From: Saccharomonospora marina XMU15
GTDB taxonomy: Bacteria; Actinomycetota; Actinomycetes; Mycobacteriales; Pseudonocardiaceae
Length of the DNA stretch: 64,000 bases
Direction of reading: 5' to 3'
NCBI RefSeq assembly: GCF_000244955.1
Contig: NZ_CM001439.1
Span: 4,262,643 to 4,326,642 of the forward strand
The position numbers and the translations under genes were made by a program. The notes beneath the pieces were generated by a model that did no database searches, was not told the origin of the DNA, and worked only from the letters and a program-made list of their open reading frames with translations. Of the stretch, positions 46,306 through 55,784 are shown piece by piece; the first letter of the stretch is position 1; every line of letters starts with the position of its first letter.

Positions 46306-49300
46306 TTAGCTGGCTTGCCGGTTGGATATGTGATTTCTCGGCTGTTGTAGGGCGTCCGCGAGGCGGAGAGTGCTTGGGGCGGGGCGTTGGTCGAGGTCGG
46401 CCAGCGATGTGGTGAGCAGGTGCAGGGTGCGTGGGATGCTGTCGTGCTGGCCGAGTCGCGCTTGCAGGCGCATGAGGTCGCGGTAGATCGCCTCGTTGTA
46501 GGGGTCGAGGTGGCGGGCTTGTTCCAGCAGAGCGAGTGCCTGTTCGGGGCTGTCGGTTCTGATCTTGCGGATCAGGGTGCTGAGCGTGTCGAGGACGTCG
46601 CGCCGGAGTGCTTCGCGGGGTCCGTCGATCCAGTCTGCGGTGATGCCTTCGGCGAGGTCTCCGCAGTACAGCTCGGTGACGCGGTTCGACGCCGCGACGG
46701 CCTCTGTTGCCGGGGCTTGGCGGCTGGCGGTGATGGCGTCCTGGAGCCGCCAGAGGTCGGCGGTCAGGATCGCCTGGTCGAGCCGGTAGTGGCTGTCGTG
46801 GTTGACGATGAGGTCGAGGGGGTCGTCGTTGCTTGCCCGGCGAAGGCCGCGGCGTAGCTGGGACAGGGTCGCGTGGAAGCTGTTGTAGGGACGTTCGCCG
46901 GGAGCGTCCGGCCAGAGCGCGGCGCTGAGGGTTTCGCGGCGGCACCCGTCACGGTGTAGCGCCAGGTAGACCAGGATCTCGCGTTGCCGCGGGGCGAGAA
47001 CGTCGATGAGGTCACGGGGTTCGGGGTCCGCTCTGGTCAGGTGCAGCCGGCCGAGCACCTGCAGGTGCAGCGGCGGGACCGGGGCAGGATCAGTGGCCGG
47101 GCGCGGTGCGGTCGCCGGGGTGTCGTCGCGACGGGCGGCCGAGGGGCGCGGCTGGCTGCTGACCTCCGGCGGGGATGGCTCGATCGTTTCTGAATCAGCC
47201 GGTCCGGACGGTCCGGTCGTCGGGGACTCGCCGCGGTCGTCGCTGGCGTTCTCCGTCGACGGGTTCACGGCTGCAGTAGCGAACTCGTACTCGGAGACGA
47301 GTGGCTCGGCACTCGCCGTCGTGCTCTCGGCCCGGCTTTGCCGCTGTGTACCTGGTTCCGCGGCGCTGCCGGCGACGGTGCGGTCTCGGATCGGGTCGTC
47401 GCTGCCGGGCTCGGCCGCGTGTAGGAGTGCGAGCAGGTCACGGGCGTCGGCGTCCGGCAAGGTGAACAGTCGGGCGCCGGCCAAGTCATCGCTCAGGGTG
47501 GGGCTGGTCGCTTCGACGGTGCCGTCGTCGCGCACGCGCACGGTGCCGCCGGGGTGCCAGGGGCCGAGGAACACGCCAGCCAGACCGAGGTGCGCGCCGT
47601 TGTCGAGGACGGCGTGCGCGCGCCGGTTCGTGTCCGCGGTGGGCGTGGCCACCACCACGGCAGGCCCGACGTCGTTGTGCGGGTGCGCCGTGTTCGCTGA
47701 CGCGTGGTCCCGCGCGAGGTCGCCGGTGTCGGTGCGGGCGACCAGCTCGGCTTCCAACGTCGCCAGCGCTGCCGGCAGATCATCGACGATGCGCAGCCGG
47801 TCCGGGACGGGCTCCGCCGGGTCGTGTCCGAAGAGCGCGCGGGCGTCGTCGGCGGGCATCACGATCATGGCGTCGAGGCCGTCGCTGGTGGCCTGCGCGA
47901 GCAGGGTCATGATCAAGGCCCGCGCGGCGGCGTGGGCACCGGGACCGGTGAGTCCCAGTCCCCGCGTGTTGGCGAGGTCGAGCGCGATGGCGTGCCCGTC
48001 GCGTACGCCGAGCGAGGTGTCCTGGGGTGCCGGGAGCACAGCTCGGACCGTGGCCTGGGCTCGGTCGCGGGCGTGGATGTCGGCCGGTCGTGGATGTCCA
48101 GGTGGTGCGGGCGCAGCGGCCGGGTTGTCGTCGACCGGCTGGGGCGCGGTGGTGTCGTGGGCGATGCGCAGTGCGCGGACGACCGGGAGGCCAGCGGGGT
48201 CAGCGTCGCCGCGTGCGCCGGGGTGGTACCAGCGGCGGCGCCGGAGTCGGACGGTGATCATCGCGAGGGTGATCAGGGCAGCCAGTCCGAGGCCGACGAA
48301 CGCACCGGTCGGCAGTGCGATAGCGGTTCCGGGCTGTGCCTCAGGCATGTCCGGCTGTTCTCCTCGAGGTGCGTGCGGCGGGGCGGGCTGCTCGGCGGAG
48401 GTAGCCGGGCCTTCTGGGGCGGGCGCGGGTGCCGGGCTGTTCGGTGGCGTCGCGGGCTGCTCGGGTGGCTGCGCGGGTGGTGGTGCCGCCTGGGCGGGCA
48501 GGACGAGGTGCCAGCCGGGCAGGATCTGGTCGGGGTGGCGCAGCGCGCGGCCGTCGGGTTGGGTGCGGCCGGCGTTGAGGTCGAAGATCGCGTGCCAGGC
48601 GTCCGGGTCGCCGAGTTCGCGTTCAGCGATGGCCGAGAGCGTGTCGGTGGGCTCGACGGTGACGGTGCGCCCGCTCGCTGTGGCGATGTCCGCGGGATGG
48701 GGCAAGGCGACGGCGTCCGGTGGCAACCGCAGCGTCCATCCCGGTTCCAGGTCGTCGGGGCTGTCGGCGAGCAGGCCGGGGTTGAGCCGCACGATCTCGT
48801 GGTAGCGGGTGCCACGGCCGAGGTGGCGTTCGGCCAAGTCCCACAAGGTGTCGCCATGGACCACCGTGTAAGGCACAACGTCGTCCGTTCGCGCCGCCGC
48901 GGGAGACGACGTGCTCGGGGCGCCGACGGTCCCCGCAGTCTGGTCGGTTGCGGTGTCCGTTGCGGAGCCCCGGGCTGCCGTGACGGGATGTTCGTGGGGC
49001 CACGGCGGCGCGGTGGCCGCAACCGGTGTTGCCGGGGCTGTCGATGCCCCTGCGGTACCGGCGGAGGTGGCCACGAGAACGGCGGCCACCAGTCCGGCGA
49101 TCCATCGGCCACGCGGCACCCGGCGCAGCAGACCGCGGGCGGTACGGACACCGTGCCCCGTCTGGCGAATCAACTCGACCACGACGGAAAGAGTCAGCAA
49201 GAACCAACCGGCCCACGCCACCGCCACGACCAGCCAGAGCACGAGGTCGCCGGTCAGCCACGCCCACCGCAGCGCGTTCCAGATCCGTTCGGGCCACTGG

Positions 49301-49452
49301 TCGATCGGAGTGGGACCGGGCCAGTGGTCGGGAAGAAGGTGAGCGGGGTCGGCGCCGAGCGCGAGAAGCCCGCACGGTATCCCGGCAATGAAGGCAAGCA
49401 AAGCCAGCGCGGCGAATGCCCCGCGAATCCGCTGTGCTGCTGCGGTCGTCAT
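46306..49452 (-). CDS. Membrane LysM-BTAD regulatory protein
   Basis: The 1048-aa protein joins envelope and regulatory domains. Membrane segments lie near aa 10-34, 70-93 and 118-135; two LysM motifs (HGDTLWDLAERHLGRG near aa 203-218 and PTDTLSAIAERELGD near aa 275-290) bind peptidoglycan; a further membrane helix lies near aa 390-410. The C-terminus has an OmpR-like winged-helix region (about aa 795-895, RQREILVYLALHRDGCRRE) and a BTAD domain (aa 900-1035), as in SARP activators. It overlaps the TadG-like gene by four bases. It may sense the cell wall and control the pilus locus. Confidence 0.87.
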   Translation of the reverse strand: MTTAAAQRIRGAFAALALLAFIAGIPCGLLALGADPAHLLPDHWPGPTPIDQWPERIWNALRWAWLTGDLVLWLVVAVAWAGWFLLTLSVVVELIRQTGHGVRTARGLLRRVPRGRWIAGLVAAVLVATSAGTAGASTAPATPVAATAPPWPHEHPVTAARGSATDTATDQTAGTVGAPSTSSPAAARTDDVVPYTVVHGDTLWDLAERHLGRGTRYHEIVRLNPGLLADSPDDLEPGWTLRLPPDAVALPHPADIATASGRTVTVEPTDTLSAIAERELGDPDAWHAIFDLNAGRTQPDGRALRHPDQILPGWHLVLPAQAAPPPAQPPEQPATPPNSPAPAPAPEGPATSAEQPAPPHAPRGEQPDMPEAQPGTAIALPTGAFVGLGLAALITLAMITVRLRRRRWYHPGARGDADPAGLPVVRALRIAHDTTAPQPVDDNPAAAPAPPGHPRPADIHARDRAQATVRAVLPAPQDTSLGVRDGHAIALDLANTRGLGLTGPGAHAAARALIMTLLAQATSDGLDAMIVMPADDARALFGHDPAEPVPDRLRIVDDLPAALATLEAELVARTDTGDLARDHASANTAHPHNDVGPAVVVATPTADTNRRAHAVLDNGAHLGLAGVFLGPWHPGGTVRVRDDGTVEATSPTLSDDLAGARLFTLPDADARDLLALLHAAEPGSDDPIRDRTVAGSAAEPGTQRQSRAESTTASAEPLVSEYEFATAAVNPSTENASDDRGESPTTGPSGPADSETIEPSPPEVSSQPRPSAARRDDTPATAPRPATDPAPVPPLHLQVLGRLHLTRADPEPRDLIDVLAPRQREILVYLALHRDGCRRETLSAALWPDAPGERPYNSFHATLSQLRRGLRRASNDDPLDLIVNHDSHYRLDQAILTADLWRLQDAITASRQAPATEAVAASNRVTELYCGDLAEGITADWIDGPREALRRDVLDTLSTLIRKIRTDSPEQALALLEQARHLDPYNEAIYRDLMRLQARLGQHDSIPRTLHLLTTSLADLDQRPAPSTLRLADALQQPRNHISNRQAS

Positions 49453-49862
49453 GGCAGGTCGCCGGTCCGGGTGCCGACGCCGAGTTCGGCCAACGCGGTG
49501 CCCGTCGCCTCGGCGGTACCGCCGAGCAGCCCGATGGGGGCTGGCTCGACGACGGTGACGGTCACGCGGACCGCGCGCGGTCCGGCGACGCTGACCTGAC
49601 CGGGATACCCGGCACGAGCGAGGTAGTCGGCGGCAGTGCGAGCTGCGGTCGTCGTGTCGATGCTGACCGCGGGGCTACGGGTGTCCACCGCGGTGTTGGC
49701 CGCGCGGGCGGCTTCGGCAGCCAGCGCGTCGGCGCGGGCGATGACCCGCAACCGCGCAGAGCCATCCACCACCAAAGCGAAGACGAGCAGCAGCGCGGGC
49801 ACCAGGACGGCCACGATCACGCTGACCGAACCCGTGTCTCGCGGCGTTGTCCGTGTCGTCAT
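49449..49862 (-). CDS. TadE/G-like pilus protein 1
   Basis: A 137-aa product (ATG 49862) with one membrane helix near aa 15-34 (SVIVAVLVPALLLVFALVVD) and a short extracytoplasmic part (RTAADYLARAGYPGQV, then RVTVTV). This is the plan of the TadE/TadG minor pilin-like family of the Flp pilus. ATGA overlaps join it to both neighbours. Confidence 0.78.
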   Translation of the reverse strand: MTTRTTPRDTGSVSVIVAVLVPALLLVFALVVDGSARLRVIARADALAAEAARAANTAVDTRSPAVSIDTTTAARTAADYLARAGYPGQVSVAGPRAVRVTVTVVEPAPIGLLGGTAEATGTALAELGVGTRTGDLP

Positions 49863-50311
49863 GGGATGCCTCGGTATGGGTCGGTGGGGCTGGTAAACGT
49901 GCTCGTGATCGTGTCCGTGCCGCCGGGGACCGGAAGTGCGAGATCGCTCAACGCGACCTGACACGTCAGGCTTGCCCGCACTTGTCCGGCACGGCCGACC
50001 GCGATCTGGCTGGCGTCGACCGACACGCTGGAGGTGTGACACGTCAGGCCCTCGCGGTCGAGCCGGTCGCGGGCGACGCGGGTTCCGGCCTGTTGCGCCG
50101 CATCGGGGCTGCGCGCGATCGAGGCAGCTCGCGCTGCTGCTGCGGCGGCGTTGTCGACCGCTTGCTGTGCCGAGCTGACCCGGGCACCGGCAATGATGAG
50201 CAGCCCGACGAAGAGCACGGCAGGCACCAGGATCGCGGCTTCGACGCTGACTGAACCCGTGTCACTCCAGTAGCGCGACCGGCCATGGTGTGTTCGGTTT
50301 CGTGACCTCAT
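49859..50311 (-). CDS. TadE-like pilus protein 2
   Basis: A 150-aa product (ATG 50311). The segment DTGSVSVEAAILVPAVLFVGLLIIAG has the Glu five residues after a Gly/Ser-type site seen in pseudopilins (the E of SVEAAI) and starts a membrane helix near aa 25-45. The remainder is an extracytoplasmic domain with two Cys. It is coupled to its neighbours by four-base overlaps. Confidence 0.82.
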   Translation of the reverse strand: MRSRNRTHHGRSRYWSDTGSVSVEAAILVPAVLFVGLLIIAGARVSSAQQAVDNAAAAAARAASIARSPDAAQQAGTRVARDRLDREGLTCHTSSVSVDASQIAVGRAGQVRASLTCQVALSDLALPVPGGTDTITSTFTSPTDPYRGIP

Positions 50312-50793
50312 GGGCCGTCTCCAGCCGCCAGTGCGGGCACGGTGAAGCGCTCTTTCACGGCGTGCGCCGATGCGGTGACGCGGATGTCCAGGCCTGGGAT
50401 GGGCACCAGTCGGATGGCGGTGCCCGACACCTCCACTTGGACGGTGTCCGCGGTGACGGTGGTGTGGATCTCGGGGGCGGTGAGGACGCCGCGGCCGGTG
50501 AGGACGCCGCGGCCGGCGCGGGTGGCGAACGAGCGCGCGGCCTCGGCCGCCGTGGTGGTTGTGCCACCGACCGGACGTCCGGCCTCCACCCCGGCCTGGG
50601 CGGCTTGCGCGGCGACGGCATGGGCGTGCCACCACAAGCCGCCTTGCACCGCCGAGAGGATCAACACGAGGGCAATGGGAAACAGAATGGCCAAGCCGAC
50701 GGATTCTGCTCCCTGGTCGCGGATCTGAGTTGTGCCGGTGCTTGTCGTCGCCTGTGGATGTCGCCGGTAGCTGAGCCCGCTGGTGCGCATCAC
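50308..50793 (-). CDS. TadE-like pilus protein 3
   Basis: A 161-aa product beginning at GTG 50793 (or ATG 50790), overlapping the 50790 gene. QGAESVGLAILFPIALVLILSA is the membrane helix of TadE-like proteins, and HAVAAQAAQAGVEAGRPVGG follows. An 18-base repeat duplicates GRGVLT in the middle. It belongs to the Tad operon. Confidence 0.78.
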   Translation of the reverse strand: MMRTSGLSYRRHPQATTSTGTTQIRDQGAESVGLAILFPIALVLILSAVQGGLWWHAHAVAAQAAQAGVEAGRPVGGTTTTAAEAARSFATRAGRGVLTGRGVLTAPEIHTTVTADTVQVEVSGTAIRLVPIPGLDIRVTASAHAVKERFTVPALAAGDGP

Positions 50794-51215
50794 TGGGCCG
50801 CCGAGCTACTTGCCGCCAAGGTGTCCGCTGTGGGTGTTGGAGCAGCAGCGAGGGGACGTGGCGTGGACACCGTCTTCGCAGTGGTGGTTTTCGGCGGCTG
50901 TGTGGTTTTCTTCGTGCGGGAGCCGCTATTGGCGGGCTTCTTTCGCTTCGTAGACGCCGGTTTGCCCGTATCGAGCCAGCGGGCGAGGTCGGTGGCGGGC
51001 ACTTCGGTGAACTCGGCTAGCTCGTCAATATCGATGACGTCGCTGGATTCGGCGAGGGCCTCGCCGAGTTCGCGTTCGACGTCGTTCAGCTGGGCAGCGA
51101 TCTCGGCGTGACGCGTGGCGAGATCGCCGATTCGCTGTGCCGCAGCGGATCGCTTAGCGCTACGGGGTGCGTCAGCCTCTGCGACACGACGTTCGATCTC
51201 CTCGCTGGTAGGCAT
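50790..51215 (-). CDS. Hypothetical coiled-coil protein with a basic tail
   Basis: A 141-aa soluble protein from ATG 51215. The first 70 residues are helical (QRIGDLATRHAEIAAQLNDVERE); the C-terminal half is Lys/Pro/Thr-rich, followed by Ala/Ser, like a disordered DNA- or protein-binding tail. No family is recognised. It lies between the Flp-like pilin and the TadE genes. Confidence 0.65.
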   Translation of the reverse strand: MPTSEEIERRVAEADAPRSAKRSAAAQRIGDLATRHAEIAAQLNDVERELGEALAESSDVIDIDELAEFTEVPATDLARWLDTGKPASTKRKKPANSGSRTKKTTQPPKTTTAKTVSTPRPLAAAPTPTADTLAASSSAAQ

Positions 51216-51233
51216 CCTGGCTCCTTCGTCTCG

Positions 51234-51488
51234 TCACTTAATCTGGCCTTGGAACTGCTGCACCACGGCACGGATCGCGACCCCAAGTCCGATGGCCACA
51301 GCGAGCCCGATGGCCACCAGGACGGCCTTCTCCACGCTTTCTGATCCGCGATCACTGGTGGCACGCACGCGTTCCCAGCGGGCCGTGACGGTGACGAACA
51401 ACAACATCACTGCGCCGCCGAGACTCAGCTCAAGCTGCGCAACGCGACGCCGCGCCGCGGTGAGGTAGTGCTCCAGGATCTCGGTCAT
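51234..51488 (-). CDS. Flp-like pilin candidate
   Basis: An 84-aa product with the class III (Flp) prepilin signature: DRGSESVEKAVLVAIGLAVA, where processing after G48 would leave E53 at +5, followed by one hydrophobic helix and a short tail. The leader is unusually long (48 residues) and contains a second hydrophobic stretch (LSLGGAVMLLFVTVTA). The prepilin peptidase in this locus would process it. ATG 51488 is the start. Confidence 0.7.
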   Translation of the reverse strand: MTEILEHYLTAARRRVAQLELSLGGAVMLLFVTVTARWERVRATSDRGSESVEKAVLVAIGLAVAIGLGVAIRAVVQQFQGQIK

Positions 51489-51543
51489 GATGTTCAACTC
51501 CTTGGTGTGCAACGCTTTTAGGTGATTCGTCTCTGGCTGCGCG

Positions 51544-52449
51544 CTAACCACCGGCTGTCAGCAGCCGGAGCAAAGCTGGATAGATGGCCAGCAGGAGAAA
51601 CGCGACCAGCAACAGGGCAACCGGGAGCGCGAGCCGCTGGGAACGCCCGTTGGCGTCGGCCTTGTCGGCGGCGAGCGCGGCCGAGCGCAGCGCGCTCGCT
51701 TTCGCGATCAGCGTGCTGTAGATGGCAGTGCCGTCAGCGGCGGTGGACAGGATGTCGGCCAGGTCGGCGAGTTCGACTACACCCATCCGTTTGCCCAGCC
51801 GGGACAAGGCTTCCCACGGGGTGTGCCCGGCGCGCATCGCCCGGCCGAGCGTGCGACTGATCCGCGCGAACACCCACGAGTCCGCTACCGCGGCAGCTTC
51901 GGCGAGTGCTTGGCTCGGGGCGCGGCCCGTCGCCCGTTCCTGGGCCACCAGGTCGAGATACGCGGCGACCCCGCGCCGGAACTCCTCTCGTGCCCGAGTG
52001 GCGTCCTCGCGCACGGCCAGCACCGGCACCAGCGACCCGGCCACCGCGGCGACCAGCACGCCCAGGATCACAACAGTGCCGGGGAAACCGACGCCGCCGA
52101 ACCACGCCAGCCCCGCCACCGCCACGACACTTGCAGCGGCGCCGCTAGCCCATGCCAGGCGTCGAACGAGGTAGCGTTCGGCAGTCTGGTCGAGCACGTC
52201 GAGGTCGCCGGCCGGAATACCCCACCACCGGTTCGATGACCGCGCCGAGTACCCGGCCAGGCGGTGCAGTCGAACCGACCAGCGGCCCAGCGGCGCAGCT
52301 CCGTCCACGCGACGCGCTGCACGGTCGTCCAGCTCCGCGACCGCGGCGGCCAGGTTGACCGGTGCCGGCCGGATCGACGCCAGAATCACGCACAGGAGCG
52401 CGATCCCGGCGAGGGCACCGAGAACAGCGGCAGCGATACCCGGGTTCAT
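51544..52449 (-). CDS. TadC-like pilus platform protein
   Basis: A 301-aa membrane protein (ATG 52449, GGAGG upstream) of the type II secretion F family: about four hydrophobic segments (aa 4-24, 115-135, 140-160 and the C-terminal 275-298), with the loop AYLDLVAQERATGRAPSQALAEAA. It forms the inner-membrane platform with TadB, and overlaps tadB by four bases. Confidence 0.87.
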   Translation of the reverse strand: MNPGIAAAVLGALAGIALLCVILASIRPAPVNLAAAVAELDDRAARRVDGAAPLGRWSVRLHRLAGYSARSSNRWWGIPAGDLDVLDQTAERYLVRRLAWASGAAASVVAVAGLAWFGGVGFPGTVVILGVLVAAVAGSLVPVLAVREDATRAREEFRRGVAAYLDLVAQERATGRAPSQALAEAAAVADSWVFARISRTLGRAMRAGHTPWEALSRLGKRMGVVELADLADILSTAADGTAIYSTLIAKASALRSAALAADKADANGRSQRLALPVALLLVAFLLLAIYPALLRLLTAGG

Positions 52450-53387
52450 CGCAGGGCCTCCGTGTCGGGCTGGGTGACCACGGTCAGCGAGCGCTTCGGC
52501 TTCGGCGCGCCGACTGGGGTCCGGGAGGAGACGCCGAGCAGCCGGGCGGGACGGCGAGTGCGGATCAGGATGTGCATCCACCACCCGGCCGCGCCGAGCA
52601 GACCCCCGATCCCGGCCATGACCACCTGGCCCAGCACTCCGTCGAAGGGCGAGAGGAATTCCCGGGCGAACAACACCAACCCGACCAGCAAGACCACGGT
52701 GATGCCGAGGATCGCGCGCACATCGGTGCGCGGTTTCGCCCGGTCGGCTTCGATGTCGCGGCGGGCCACGACCTCCCGTTCGAGGGCGGTGGCTTTTGCG
52801 TCGAGAACATCGACCAGACCGCGTCCACCGGCGCGGGCGCGCAGGACCAGGGCGAGGACGACCTCGTCGGCGGCTTCGTCGCCGACGTCGTCGGCGAACG
52901 CGCGCAACGCCTGCTCTAGGCCGCGGGTGCGCAGCCGCACTGCGAGGGTCTCGACCTCGGTGGCCAAGGCGTCAGGGGCGGTGCGGGCCGAGCTGGTGAT
53001 CGCCTGCTCCAGCCCGCCCGCGCCGGAGGCCAGTATGTCGGCCAGCCGCCGTACCCAGCTTGCCAAGGCGTCCAAGCGGGCGATCAGTCGCTGCGCGTCG
53101 TGTCCGCGGGCCAGGATCGGCACGGTCACCGCCCCGGCGGCGGCCACCATCGCCGCAACCGGCCAGCCAGTGGCCCACCACACCACCGCGCCCCCGACCA
53201 CCGCCACAGCAACCCGCCGCAGCGGAAGCCGTGCCAGGCGCTCCCGCCAGTCTGCCGCTCGCTGCGGCACGGAACCTCGAACGCCACTACCGGCCTTCCG
53301 CGGGGCAGGAGGCACCATCGCCGCAACTGCGCAGGCGAGGGCCAGCACGGCGACGACGCCGAGCAAGCCCGGCCACACGTTCGTCAT
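52446..53387 (-). CDS. TadB-like pilus platform protein
   Basis: A 313-aa protein (ATG 53387) with hydrophobic segments at the N-terminus (aa 7-26), aa 58-90 and aa 225-275, and the F-domain segment LDALASWVRRLADILASGAGGLEQA with LVLRARAGGRGLVDVL. This is the TadB/GspF layout. Four-base overlaps with tadA and tadC keep the ATPase-platform order. Confidence 0.88.
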   Translation of the reverse strand: MTNVWPGLLGVVAVLALACAVAAMVPPAPRKAGSGVRGSVPQRAADWRERLARLPLRRVAVAVVGGAVVWWATGWPVAAMVAAAGAVTVPILARGHDAQRLIARLDALASWVRRLADILASGAGGLEQAITSSARTAPDALATEVETLAVRLRTRGLEQALRAFADDVGDEAADEVVLALVLRARAGGRGLVDVLDAKATALEREVVARRDIEADRAKPRTDVRAILGITVVLLVGLVLFAREFLSPFDGVLGQVVMAGIGGLLGAAGWWMHILIRTRRPARLLGVSSRTPVGAPKPKRSLTVVTQPDTEALR

Positions 53388-54919
53388 CGCCGGCCTCCTT
53401 CCGGGAAACCGGTGATGTTTCCGGCACCTGCCCCCGCACCGGCGATGTCGAGCTGGGCGCGGTCGAAGCCGTGCCGCTCCAGACGCTCCAGCAGGTCACG
53501 GCTGGGCGCATAGGCCGGAACCGCGCGGCCGTCGGCAGGGCGCGGGGCGAAGATCCTGGTGGTGTCCGGGCGGCCGGAATCACCGACCGGACCGACCTCG
53601 ACGACCTCGGAGACGAACCGCTGTCGGCGGTGCGCTCCGAGGTGGGTGTGGTCGGTGCGGGCGACGTGCACGACCAGGTCGATCGCCGACGCGGTCCACT
53701 GGTGGGCGGCCTCGATCGCCAGCGGCGGGATAGCCAACTGCCCGAGCGCCCCGATCCGGTCGAAGACGGCGGACGCATTGGTGGCGTGCAGGGTGCACAT
53801 CCCGCCAGTGGCGCCATTGCCCAGTGCCCGCAGCATCGCGGTGACCTCTCCGGCGCGGACTTCCCCAACGATCACCCGGCTCGGCGAGTGCCGCAAAGTC
53901 TGCTTGAGCAGATCGTCCAGGGTGATTTCGCCGATCCCTTCGCTGTTGGCCGGCCGGGCTTCCAGCGGTGTGACCAACGGGCGCGCGCCGATGTGCAGGC
54001 CGAGTTCGTATTCCTCCTCGACGGTCACGACGTGTTCGTAGTTCGGGATCTCGGTGCACAACGCGCGCAGCAGCGTGGTTTTCCCCGCGGCAGGACCGCC
54101 GGAGACGATCACGTTGCAGCCCGCGCGCACCGCCGCACGCAGAAACGACGCGATCACCGGATCGAGCGTGCCGTTGGCCACGAGGTCGTCGAGGGTGACG
54201 TCGACCAGGCGGTGGCGACGGATCGCCACTCGCGGCCGGTCGCTGACTTCCATCACGGCCGCGACCCGAGCGCCCAGCGGGCCGCCAGCACCGATGCGAA
54301 GGTTTCCCAGCGGGCGGCCAGCATTGAACTCGCGCGACGTTTGGCCCTGGCGGGCGAACATCGCCGCGAGCATCTCGACCAACTCGGCGTCGGTATCGGC
54401 CACCGGGTGTGGCCACGGCTCGATCGATCCGTCGGCCAGTTCCAGCAACACGCGGTCGCAGCCGTGCACGTGGATGTTCTCCACGTCCTCGCGCTCCAGC
54501 AACTCCTCCAGCGCGCCCAGTCCGGACAACGCGGCCACCACCGCGCGAGTCAACCGGCGTTCCGCCTCCACCGACAGCGGTGCCTGTCCGGCAGTGGCGC
54601 GACGCTGCACCCAAGAAGCGACGTCCTCGGCCACGTACGCGCGCATGCGTGTCTGCTGCTCCTCCGCAGACAGGGGCGTGTCCAGATGGGTCTCCCCAGC
54701 GGCGACGCGTTCCAGCCGGGCCGCGACCGACTCCCGGATTTCCCTTACAGCGCGCGGGTCCAGTTCGTCGCTCGCCGCGTGGTCCTGCGGTTGCCCGAAC
54801 GCCTGCGGCGGCCTGCCGCTGCCCCTGGTGACGCCGCCGTGTGGCGATGCCAGCGGCACCGGGTGCGGGTAGCTGGTGGGACCGTTCGGGAGGCGGTATC
54901 CGTTGTGTGGCAACGTCAT
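53384..54919 (-). CDS. TadA-type pilus assembly ATPase
   Basis: A 511-aa member of the VirB11/GspE ATPase family that drives pilus assembly. Walker A is GGPAAGKTT at aa 274-282, Walker B is IVGEVRAGE at aa 350-358, and the His box TGGMCTLHATN is at aa 371-381. The N-terminal domain (aa 90-230) contains NIHVHGCDRVLLE. It overlaps the TadZ-like and TadB genes. Confidence 0.94.
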   Translation of the reverse strand: MTLPHNGYRLPNGPTSYPHPVPLASPHGGVTRGSGRPPQAFGQPQDHAASDELDPRAVREIRESVAARLERVAAGETHLDTPLSAEEQQTRMRAYVAEDVASWVQRRATAGQAPLSVEAERRLTRAVVAALSGLGALEELLEREDVENIHVHGCDRVLLELADGSIEPWPHPVADTDAELVEMLAAMFARQGQTSREFNAGRPLGNLRIGAGGPLGARVAAVMEVSDRPRVAIRRHRLVDVTLDDLVANGTLDPVIASFLRAAVRAGCNVIVSGGPAAGKTTLLRALCTEIPNYEHVVTVEEEYELGLHIGARPLVTPLEARPANSEGIGEITLDDLLKQTLRHSPSRVIVGEVRAGEVTAMLRALGNGATGGMCTLHATNASAVFDRIGALGQLAIPPLAIEAAHQWTASAIDLVVHVARTDHTHLGAHRRQRFVSEVVEVGPVGDSGRPDTTRIFAPRPADGRAVPAYAPSRDLLERLERHGFDRAQLDIAGAGAGAGNITGFPEGGRR

Positions 54920-55743
54920 CGTGTTCCTCCGGTGAGCGCGCCTGCGGACACCGGCGGTGCCGGCGCGCGCAATTCGGCGGGCGTGTAGTTGTGGTAGGTC
55001 CCGTGCAGGCGGCGCGCCGCACGGCGTCCTGCCCGCAGCAAGGGCGACCGACGGGGCAGGGCACCGCCGTCGACCCCGTCGGAGAGCACCGCCGCAGTCC
55101 GCGCGTCCGCAGGGATCTCAACAACGACGTCGCGGCCCAGCGCCGCGCGGACCTCACGGGTGCCGGCAGGCGTGGTCGCGCATACCGCCAGCCCGAGTCG
55201 CTCCGGGGCGATCCGTTCGGCGAGTTTGGCCAGCACCGGGCGCGCGGCCAGCACGTGCCGCTGGGTTGGGCGCACCGCGAGCAACACGACATCGGCAGCC
55301 AGCAGCAACGGCCACGGCGTAGCCGTGCCGTAGCGGCCGACATCGACCAAGGAGTCGGCTGGATGACCGGTCACGGTCCGGAACGCGGCCAGCGACGCGG
55401 TCAGGCGCGTCCATCCCGCAGCTCCAACCGCGGCGTGCTGTTCCGGCGACGTCAACCCGGCCAGCAGGCCCACGTGCCGCGCAGGTGGCACGGTCTGCAC
55501 GTGCTCAATCAGCGTAGCCGGGTCGCCCGCCCTCGCGTGGCGGGTCGCGGTGGCGTGCGACAGGACGCCGAGATCGGTGCGAACCGTGCCGTCCACAAGC
55601 CACTGACCCAGCCAGCCCGGCGCGAGGTCGCCGCCAGCCGGGTCGCAGTCGGCCAGCAGCACCGGCGCTGGCCACGCCGCCGCCAACGCGGCCAGCGTCG
55701 TGGTCGCGCCCGGTGCTCCCTTGCCCGAGACGATCGTGATCAT
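54916..55743 (-). CDS. TadZ/CpaE-like ParA-type protein
   Basis: A 275-aa protein whose deviant Walker A is GKGAPGATTT at aa 7-16, followed by VLLADCDPAGGDLAPGWLG, and with the late DVVLLAVRPTQRH strand. In Tad loci such proteins place the pilus machine at the cell pole. GAGGGTG precedes ATG 55743, and the gene overlaps tadA by four bases. Confidence 0.85.
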   Translation of the reverse strand: MITIVSGKGAPGATTTLAALAAAWPAPVLLADCDPAGGDLAPGWLGQWLVDGTVRTDLGVLSHATATRHARAGDPATLIEHVQTVPPARHVGLLAGLTSPEQHAAVGAAGWTRLTASLAAFRTVTGHPADSLVDVGRYGTATPWPLLLAADVVLLAVRPTQRHVLAARPVLAKLAERIAPERLGLAVCATTPAGTREVRAALGRDVVVEIPADARTAAVLSDGVDGGALPRRSPLLRAGRRAARRLHGTYHNYTPAELRAPAPPVSAGALTGGTR

Positions 55744-55784
55744 GGCCAACACCCTCACCGCCCTTCCCGACGAAGATTCGCTCG

